Shown here: positions 56,804 through 64,000 of the stretch, piece by piece | How positions within the stretch are numbered: position 1 is the stretch's first letter | How the letters are laid out: each line of letters begins with the position of its first letter | NCBI GenBank assembly: GCA_963921825.1 | Contig: OY997594.1 | Location: 59,257,675 to 59,321,674 of the forward strand | Reading direction: 5' to 3' | Length of the DNA: 64,000 nt | Source: Erodium maritimum | Taxonomy: Eukaryota; Streptophyta; Magnoliopsida; Geraniales; Geraniaceae | The notes under the pieces: model-generated | Database searches by the model: none | The model's input: the letters and a program-made list of their open reading frames with translations, nothing else | Told to the model about the DNA's origin: nothing | Position numbers and translations under genes: made by a program

Positions 56804-59689
56804 ATTTAACGACCTAGAGATGACCAACATAGATGTGGTGAGTGTGAGCTCGAAAAAAGAAGCCATGGAAGAAGTCTGAACTGAAATGCAAATTCTGAAG
56901 CATATGGAGCAAAAAGCTCGAGAAGAAATGGAGTGCATTAGGAAGAGTCTTTAGCTCTTGTTGCAAGCTCAAGGACAAAGCTTAGGACCTCCGTTCTATG
57001 AAGGTTCTACTTGCAACCCCGAGAGAAATCCATGACCCAGGATTTAAGTTTGGTTCTCGAGGAGGCAGAGCAAGCTCAAAGGTTTCGGAGCTGAGAAGAC
57101 ATACCCAGAGGCATCTCGGAGGAAGGGAAGAAATAGCCAGCAACCTTGTGACTCCCATGGCTGACTCCACGATGGTAGCCGGAGAGGTGGATCTCCGACC
57201 CATAAAATGTCTGCCATAGCAGCTTAAAGATGGGAGAATTGAGTTCCGAATTGGGAAAAGGCTTCAGGAGAGATTCTGGGTGGAGCAACAAAATTGGGTG
57301 CAACAACAATCAACTATCGATAAAGAGATAGAGGAACAACAAGATGCCTTGGAGAGACAGGAGATGGAACACTGGAATGAGAGTGAGAGACATGAAGCTT
57401 CAGTCACAATCAATGGTGGTCGAATGGGCTGCTATTCTACTGGTATGTGTGCCTTTTACAGTAAAATTTCAGATGCTAATGAGTTAGCTTTCTGTTGCTT
57501 AATTTATTATAGCTCATCTCTAAGTAAAAAGGTTGGGAGGGTTGTGTTTGCTGAAGATAAGAAAGGGATTGGCACATTACATTTTGTTGGGTTGTTGAGT
57601 AGTCAAAGCATAAATTATAAAATGGATATGTTACCGTTGTTATCAAATGGGGTAGAACCGTTTATTGATGATGGTAAAGGTGTGGGTTTAAAGGAGGAAA
57701 TATTTTTCAGGCAACAAGTGGTTATTTGGTATGGTTTGGCTTGCTATTAATCTCATTAGACCTTGTGTTGGTTGCTAGTATTAGGAAAACGCTTCGAGGT
57801 TTTGAAAGGAAAGTTTAGCAAATGGGTATTAATACTCTTCTCAGTAGTATTAACGAGGGTATTGTCAGTTTTCAGTTTCATTGTTGTTGTACTATACCTT
57901 GGAATGGGTTGAAGACAAGATTTATTAGAATGAGTATGGACGATTATACCTTGTCACTCTATTTAATATTGATGGGGTCTCAAGTTCCTCTTGATAATAA
58001 TAGACTTGCTCATAAGTTCAAGTTTTGGAGAGAGTTGCAAAGCATGAGTCTGGTATTTCATTCAGTTGATGACCTGAGAAACACATTGAGTCAAAAAAGG
58101 CTTTGGATGAAATTAAAGGAGGTACAAGGAAAAGGTCTACAAAAATTTCAGCTAGAAGCTTGACTTAGTGGGATTTTGTTCATGCGTGGTATACTCTAGC
58201 ATATACAAGACGCAAACAATTAATTCAGTGGTTATGGAAACCCATAGCTCATATGGTCTTGGGAGCTTATTTGCTTGTTGTGCCACAACGTGATAATTTG
58301 TCTGTAAACATGAATTGGAGGCATGTTTCTTATGTCAACCACCAAGGTGCATGCCTAAATTTGAAGAAGTGGTGTGATTATTATGTCGAGCAGAAGATTG
58401 GGGCTGTAAGTTGTGAGAATAATGATTCTTCTTAGAGTTGGTTGATCTCCTACTATGATCAGAATGAGAATGGGGGTTGTGCTAGAACTATAATAATCAT
58501 GCATGTATGACTTGTAGTTCACTTCCAAGAGTAGGTCACTATATGGATTCTCATTATGAAGGAGCTTATAACTACTGGTCATGAGGAGCTAAGTACATTT
58601 TTTGCTGCACATGTTATACTCCTTGCAAATCCCAAAACACTATGGTTTGACAAAATTGAGGTAAATTCTTTATTGACTGATTTAATCTTACATCTCCTAG
58701 TGTTGCACTATAATGGCGTGGTAGAGTTGTGTACTAATATTGACACTTTAACTAGACTACATGAGAGTTTGCAATGTTCGAAATTGTGTATAGTGTTGGA
58801 GTTTGGTATCTTGAAAAATGGATCTTGTTATGAAGAGAGGAAACATGATTATGGAAATTATAGACAGGAGGAGAAGTCATGTTTATTGAAGAGGGTGATA
58901 TGTGGTTTAGAGCTTTTGAAAATAAGTTTAACATGTATGGTAAAGATAGGAGTTGTGGGAGTGCAATTTCTTATGTTACAATAAATATATGAGAGTGGAA
59001 ATGAAAGGGGTTTGAGTTACCATCATGAGATACATTGTGGTTTGGGTAGCATGAGGTTTTAGGAATGATGTTTGGCACTTGAAAAATGGCTCTGGGAATT
59101 ATAGGTTGGGGAAGTTGTCATGTTTATTAAAAAGGGGTGATGATGGTTGTGGTCTACTTTGTGGGTGTGTTAAAAAGAATAATGTGGCTAGATGATCTGG
59201 GATCACGTATTCAAATGAGAAGAGGGCTTGGGGAGGTTCTAAGAATGAGAATTTGATGCATGGATCGAGCAATGGTATTAGTACAAGTAGTATAACCGAG
59301 TTTTAGATTTTAGAGTATGTAGTGTATTCATCAATTGCAAACCAGGCAAGCAAGGTGTATGCACTGGCTCTATCCATGATTGAAGAAGAAGGTTGCAGTT
59401 ATGAAGGCAAGACACAAATGGGTATCTTGAATCTTAGTGAGTTTGCTAGTGGTTTAAGTATGAAGCAACATATTTTTTTTCCTAGCAGCTATGATTTATT
59501 TGATGTTGCTGATACTAATGCTTCTTACTTGATTTGGGAGGTTTGGGTTGAGAGGGGAGTTGATTTTGAAGACCCTATCGTTATGGTTCTTGATCACATG
59601 CCAATAATTGATGATGATCTGATTAAATTTGAAGTGTTTTTGGGAGTGAGAACATTGTATTTTTTCAATGTATCGAATGGTAATGTGGA

Positions 59690-60190
59690 GTTGAGTTACA
59701 AACTGTACAATGAAAAATCAAGGGCACATCTCCTTCAAATACTATCAGATATTACATTTGAACTTTCAATCTTTCTATTAGCTCTGAGAGAAAAAGACTT
59801 CTGTTGGAACTCCCTGTGATACTACCAGCACTATCAAGGAACAACTCGTCGCGATAACATCTGCACTTGGACGGCTTTTCAAACAAAAAGAGGATAGAGT
59901 GAAGAATTTCTTGGATATACAGTGTCAACTACAAAAAACGCGTGGAGAAATAGTTGGGAATTTGAACATGAGTGCGCAGGGTACTTTTTCAATTAATGAG
60001 TATGTTCTGAAGTTGAAGAAGTCTAATGCAAATCATGCCCAACCCCAAGAACTTCAAAGGAAAAAAGGATGTTGGTTTGCACAAGGTCCTTAATTATATA
60101 AGCACGGTGAATGCTCTATGTGTTGGGATAGACTTCTTCAACAATGTAGCACAGGTTCATCCAAGCCTACATGAATTTACTAGTATGTAA
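59690..60190 (+). pseudogene. Captured MAP65 (microtubule-associated protein 65) fragment inside the LTR element
   Basis: Consecutive stretches read like the N-terminal coiled region of plant MAP65/Ase1 proteins. KSRAHLLQILSDITFEL corresponds to KSRAELLQTLSDANAEL in Arabidopsis MAP65-1 as I recall it. TIKEQLVAITSALGRLFKQK and EDRVKNFLDIQCQLQKTRGE correspond to TIKEQLAAIAPALEQLWQQK and EERVREFSDVQSQIQKICGD. IDFFNNVAQVHPSLHEFTS corresponds to LDFLSTVTEVHPSLDEDTS. The order is kept and there is no obvious intron, which would fit capture from a spliced transcript. MAP65 crosslinks antiparallel microtubules; this fragment covers roughly residues 60-200 and cannot do so. It is broken and lies in more than one frame. 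Confidence 0.85.
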
Positions 60191-60624
60191 TACAAGAGAT
60201 TCTTGACTACGACAAGTTTTGTTGCCACTACTATTTTGTGGACAACAGTTTTGGAATGGAATTTCATGTGGGGATTTCGTGCTTATATCTATGGTGGGTC
60301 TTTGTCATGAATTGAAGCTTTTTAGTGCTTCGGCAATTACTTATGGGTATAAACACATTTTGGAGAAAATGATGAGTTTGCATCAAGATCTTGTAAAAAT
60401 GTTCTGTTCACATTTGAAGCAAAAGAGGACACTAAAGATGAAGCTAAGGCTGAAGACAAAGTTGTAACATGTCTTGGATTGCTCCTTTGGCCTACAGGAA
60501 TTGACAAACAATGTCCGAAATTTATTTCTACTACTTGGTCGAGAAGAAGTCTGAAGGTTTGCCATCATATGGTGCTTGAATTGTTAGTGGACGGTTCAAC
60601 CAAGCTTGAGGATAAGCTTGGTTT

Positions 60625-60637
60625 AAGGGGATTGGTT
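60625..60637 (+). other. Polypurine tract
   Basis: AAGGGGATTGG directly precedes the 3' LTR. Confidence 0.7.
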
Positions 60638-61015
60638 TGTCACGATTGGATCGTGACTATAAGGAGGAGAGCAGTACACAATCGTTTGGGTAAGGAGAAG
60701 GAGAGTGTAAAACGCTGTCGTTTGGGTTAAGTGAGGATATGCATGGTTTGGTTGATACAATATCGTTTCTTATGACATTGTGCTTCTTCTCCAAAACCTA
60801 CCTCATATATAAACCAGAGTTATTGCAGCAGAAAGCTAGACTTGAATATTGATATCCTTATTTATAGTGTAGCTAGTAGCTGGTAGTGTAGACTGTAGAG
60901 TAGAAAGGGCTCGATAGGAGCTGTCTTGTTGAATTTGTGTATTTCAGAGTTGAGTCAAGATTATTTCCTCTCCGTTTGCTATTAATTACTCCCGATTACA
61001 ATAGAAATCGTTACA
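60638..61015 (+). repeat. 3' LTR, 378 bp
   Basis: Starts TGTCACGATTGGATCGTGAC, a near-perfect inverted repeat, and ends ATCGTTACA. Aligns end to end with the 5' LTR. Confidence 0.93.
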
Positions 61016-61020
61016 AGATG

Positions 61021-61861
61021 CAACCTTGATCGTTTGCGACCCATCCGGGGGGCAAAAACTATGTTGAAACCCTCCAGGACATGTTGATTCCGGCTTCCAA
61101 TTGTCTGACCAAGGTTGGCTTCATGTTCATCCCTGGCGAAGAGATCAAGTCCGACCAAACCGGATATATGGCCGCCACTTTCGTCTTTCAGTCCTTACTT
61201 CTCGTTGCTGCTAGAATTAGGGCGACGATAGACACAGGGTCGAGGATGAGATTTCACTATCATGATATTAAACTCTAGCTTTAATCGATGGTAATGATTT
61301 TGTAGTTGTATTGTTTATCCATCTTGTATTGTGCTCTTCAAACTAATTTGAAGAATTCCAATGGTTTGGAAAGAGAATCAAAAGGTTTGAAAAGGGAAGA
61401 ACAAATCGAGGATATTTTTTGAAAAAATATGATAATGTGTCCAACACATGACTATTTTTCGTCCAAAATTGAACGGAAAGATACAAAATTAAAAATTAAA
61501 CTTTTTTAAAGGTCGCAAAAAAAGATTTAGGACACTCATTTGAAAATAAAAGTTCCCCAAACTAACGGGATGATAATTTCCCTTGTAAGTTTTATCAACA
61601 ATAAAGCAAAAATACAAATTGAACTTAGTTTAAATTAATCTGAGGTTAATTGCTATCTAACTCCTACTTCATCATGTCTGTTCCAAACAGATGATCCACC
61701 GGCATTCGAATTTACATCATGAAATGATAAAAACTCATCCCTAGAGCTGACATCATATGAACTCCAAACCTGAAAGTGAAGATCTCTTGTGCAAATCTTC
61801 TAAACCAAATCCGGACATAACAGTCATATGACTGATAACAAACATGTTTCAGAGCTCACCA
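61021..61861. other. Intergenic; no gene recognised
   Basis: 61080-61278 holds a 65-codon plus-strand frame (MLIPASNCLTKVGFMFIPGE) of unknown nature that starts just outside the element; the same sequence upstream of it was cut by the LTR insertion. The rest is AT-rich. 61680-61860 is the 3' flank of the PPR gene. Confidence 0.4.
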
Positions 61862-62045
61862 TTAATCTCCACAAGAACAGATTCCTCCAACAATATGATA
61901 GAACCTATTCAGAAACCCTTGTCTTCCATAAACCTTGAACACAAACTTAGCAAAGTTATGGCAATCAACACAGATCCTCAACTTCTTTACAACTCCATCA
62001 ACTGTGACTGAGCAGCATCTTCTCCTTCTGCTCCTGCTCCACATC
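61862..62045 (-). pseudogene. Decayed DYW domain of the PPR gene
   Basis: Directly behind the PPR stop the same frame continues as DVEQEQKEKMLLSHS, the normal start of a DYW domain. A deletion and frame change follow: the HSE motif loses its Glu and the segment up to the zinc site is gone. Another frame then gives LRICVDCHNFAKFVFKVYGR, a shortened NRFYHIVGGICSCGD, TAA and TGG. The final Asp-Tyr-Trp triplet thus reads Asp-stop-Trp. The DYW domain is the C-to-U RNA-editing deaminase of such proteins; this one cannot be active. Confidence 0.9.
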
Positions 62046-63968
62046 TCACCTCACATCAGGAGCGTAACCAGTTCCCTTTAACTTGATGGACATATCCTTA
62101 ACCCTTGTGAATACTTCCTCTATTCTTGGAGGTGACTGATCACAAGTATGAAAAGTATGGAGGCTCTGATTAAGATCAGTCCAGCTTCTCCCTGGCTCCT
62201 TCCTCACAACCTTCACTTCCATCAGATCCCTCAATTTTTTCACATCTTCCCATCTTCCTGCAGAAGCGTAGAGATTTGAGAGAATCACATAGTTCGCACC
62301 ATTTTCTGGGTCAACTTGTAAAAGTCTCTGCCCTACAATGCTACCAATCTCAATATTGGAGTGAACCCTACATGAACCAAGCAATGACCCCAAAATTGAA
62401 GCAGTTGGTTCAAAAGGCATCTTTGTGATGAACTCAAAAGCTTCTTCAACTTGACCACTACGCCCCAACATATCAACCACACACCCATAATGCTCCATCT
62501 CTGGCTCAACCCCATCCTCCCCTTTCGCCATTTCATCAAATATGCCAAGACCCACATCTTCCATTCCTCCATGGCTGCAACCAGACAAAACAGCTAAAAA
62601 GCTTATATTATTAGGCTTAACATTGTTTTCTTTCCTCATTGATTCAAAAAGCTCAACCACTTCTCTCGCCATCCCATGTTTACTGTACCCCATGAGCATT
62701 GCATTCCAAGTGACAACCGTTCTTTCTGACATGCCATAAAAAATCCGTCTTGCATAAACAAGACTACCGCATTTAGAGTACATATCAATCAAAGAGTTTT
62801 GGAGGACTACGTTAGAGGGCAACCCAGAACGAATGATATGGTTATGAACTTGCTTGCCATGATCTAATGCAGATAGGCCAGCCAGTGCGTTCAAGACACT
62901 GGCATATGTAACATAATTTGAAACCATTCCTTCATTATGCAACCTACGGAATAGCTTTAACGCTTCATCATCAAACCCCAATTGGGCATATCCTGATATA
63001 ATAGCGGTACAGGTAACGACATCCCTTTCTGGCAAGCACTCAAAAACTCCTCTAGCTTCATGGATTTTACCAGATTTTGCATACATGTCAAGGAGGGAGC
63101 TCCCAACAAAGATATTTGAATCAAAACTACACTTCATTATGAGGGCATGGATTTGACTTCCAAGGCGAAGGTGCGAAGCACCCATACAGGAAGCAAGTAC
63201 AGTAGCAAAAGTGAACTCGTTAGGCTTAGTACCTGCCGAGGCACAATTTATTATCATCAGAAAGATGAATTCAAAACACAATCAAAACAGACAAGGGAGA
63301 TTCCTATCATGTCATGATTAATGTGCCCCAATTAGCCAAATTGCTCAAACTTAACTACAGCTTACTAATAAAACAAGTTCACATTTAAAGTTTAAACAGA
63401 TACATACACACACAGACATAAACAGAAGATTAAAACCCAGAGAGTTACCTGATCTTAGCAGCTCTACAAAAAGATTCAAGCTTTCAGATGAATACCCCCT
63501 CTGGGAATAAGCCGACATCATGGCCGTCCACGACACCACATTCCTTTCAGGCATTTCATCGAGCACCTTCTGTGCATCGTCCAAACAGCCACATTTACCG
63601 TATAATACCACCAACCGGTTCCCCAGATCCACCGGCCAGTGGTTTAGGGTTTTGATCAGGTGGGTATGTACTCTTCTGCCTTCCCCAATCGCTCTCCGTC
63701 TCGCACACTCGTCCAATAGCAGCTTGTAACATTCAAAAGAGACTTGCGAGCCAAGCACGGCCATCTTAGTCAAGGACTCTCCCAATCGACCGTTGACGCA
63801 TAAGGTTTCCAAATCTCCGGGAGCTGACGGGAACGCATGAACGTTTAGTTGACGGCTAATTTGTTTGGGATTGTAGCATAAGCTCCGCATTTGGCGGAGC
63901 ATCTTTGTGTTCATAAACCTGCAAATTTTGTCTGTGACTTCGACATGGTAGCTTATAAAAGTGAGCAT
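62046..63968 (-). CDS. PPR protein, PLS class, E-type end (relative of At3g13770), two exons
   Basis: Exon 1 63968-63449, intron 63448-63233 (GT-AG, 216 bp), exon 2 63232-62046; the junction reads LLRSG then TKPNEF, giving 568 residues. The ATG at 63914 (MNTKMLRQMRSL) gives 550 residues and a better mitochondrial signal, so it may be the true start. About ten PLS repeats are visible (MPERNVVSWTAMMSAYSQRG, SSLLDMYAKSGKIHEARGVF, LPERDVVTCTAIISGYAQLG, NSLIDMYSKCGSLVYARRIF, MSERTVVTWNAMLMGYSKHG). The E/E+ region follows (EPENGANYVILSNLYASAGRWE-like, KEPGRSW). Order and wording follow Arabidopsis At3g13770, a predicted mitochondrial PPR protein, as I recall it. PLS proteins bind organellar RNA next to edited cytidines. 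The protein stops at GYAPDVR, where the relative continues into a DYW domain, so it now ends like an E+ type. Confidence 0.92.
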
Positions 63969-64000
63969 GCGACTGGTCGTTCCATTATCACAACGAATGG

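Larger units (their letters stand above)
56409..61015 (+). mobile_element. Complete-ended LTR element without visible pol, carrying a host MAP65 fragment; TSD AGATG
   Basis: Two LTRs (56409-56785 and 60638-61015) bound a 3.85-kb interior. AGATG flanks it at 56404-56408 and 61016-61020. A primer-binding site and a polypurine tract are present at the expected places. The interior begins with a gag-like, coiled, charged stretch (EEMECIRKSL, near 56820-57000). I found no protease, RT, RNase H or integrase motif, so it is non-autonomous. 59690-60190 derives from a host MAP65 gene; the other interior frames match nothing I know. The LTRs differ at roughly one position in ten by hand count, so the insertion is old, probably several million years. 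The interior frames are broken many times. Confidence 0.9.

Noticed and set aside
61081-61278. 65-codon plus-strand frame next to the LTR element
   Set aside because: Short, no recognised domain, no splice or promoter support.

Overview
The window is nuclear DNA of a flowering plant, most likely a eudicot. Genes have GT-AG introns and plant-specific protein families (an A20/AN1 stress-associated protein, a DYW-class PPR protein, the plant complex I ESSS subunit), and the space between them is filled with nested LTR retrotransposons, LINE pieces and MITEs. Nothing bacterial, organellar or CRISPR-like was seen.

Left third (1-20807): a tandem array of a minus-strand Ty3/gypsy chromovirus. The sequence repeats with a period of exactly 9,817 bp, so there are three LTRs (the first cut by the window edge) and two nearly identical gag-pol bodies. 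A 5-bp TCATG sits before LTR2, before LTR3 and after LTR3, which suggests that target flank was amplified together with the element. Next come a MITE in a TA microsatellite, a GC-rich foldback element and a cluster of decayed LINE pieces (21.4-28.1 kb), one of them a short internally deleted LINE with a 13-bp target duplication.

Middle (28.7-49.3 kb) holds three host genes. An intronless-CDS A20/AN1 zinc-finger (SAP) gene lies on the plus strand at 29880-30398, with an intron in its 5' UTR. A seven-coding-exon gar2-like/DIL-like gene lies on the minus strand at 38677-41558 (750 aa). The ESSS complex I subunit gene lies on the minus strand at 48683-49033 with Site II promoter motifs. The gar2-like and ESSS genes are also neighbours in Arabidopsis as I recall it, so this looks like conserved microsynteny. 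Between the genes are a 3.1-kb solo LTR with a perfect TATGG target duplication, several non-LTR insertions, a MITE-like element and a possible relic of a membrane-protein gene.

Right third (49.4-64.0 kb): a solo LTR carrying a 72-bp-arm hairpin contains a second, younger solo LTR, each with its own 5-bp target duplication. A 4.6-kb LTR element (56409-61015) then follows with both LTRs, PBS, PPT and AGATG target duplications. I see no reverse transcriptase or integrase in it, but it does carry a fragment of a host MAP65 microtubule-bundling gene. The window ends in a two-exon mitochondrial-type PPR gene (minus, 62046-63968) whose DYW editing domain has decayed into non-coding sequence.

The host genes are independent housekeeping or stress genes; no operon-like cooperation is expected. 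The strongest leads are the 9.8-kb retrotransposon-derived tandem array, the MAP65-carrying non-autonomous LTR element, the two long hairpins and the PPR gene losing its DYW domain. All family names come from reading the sequence and from memory; no search was run.
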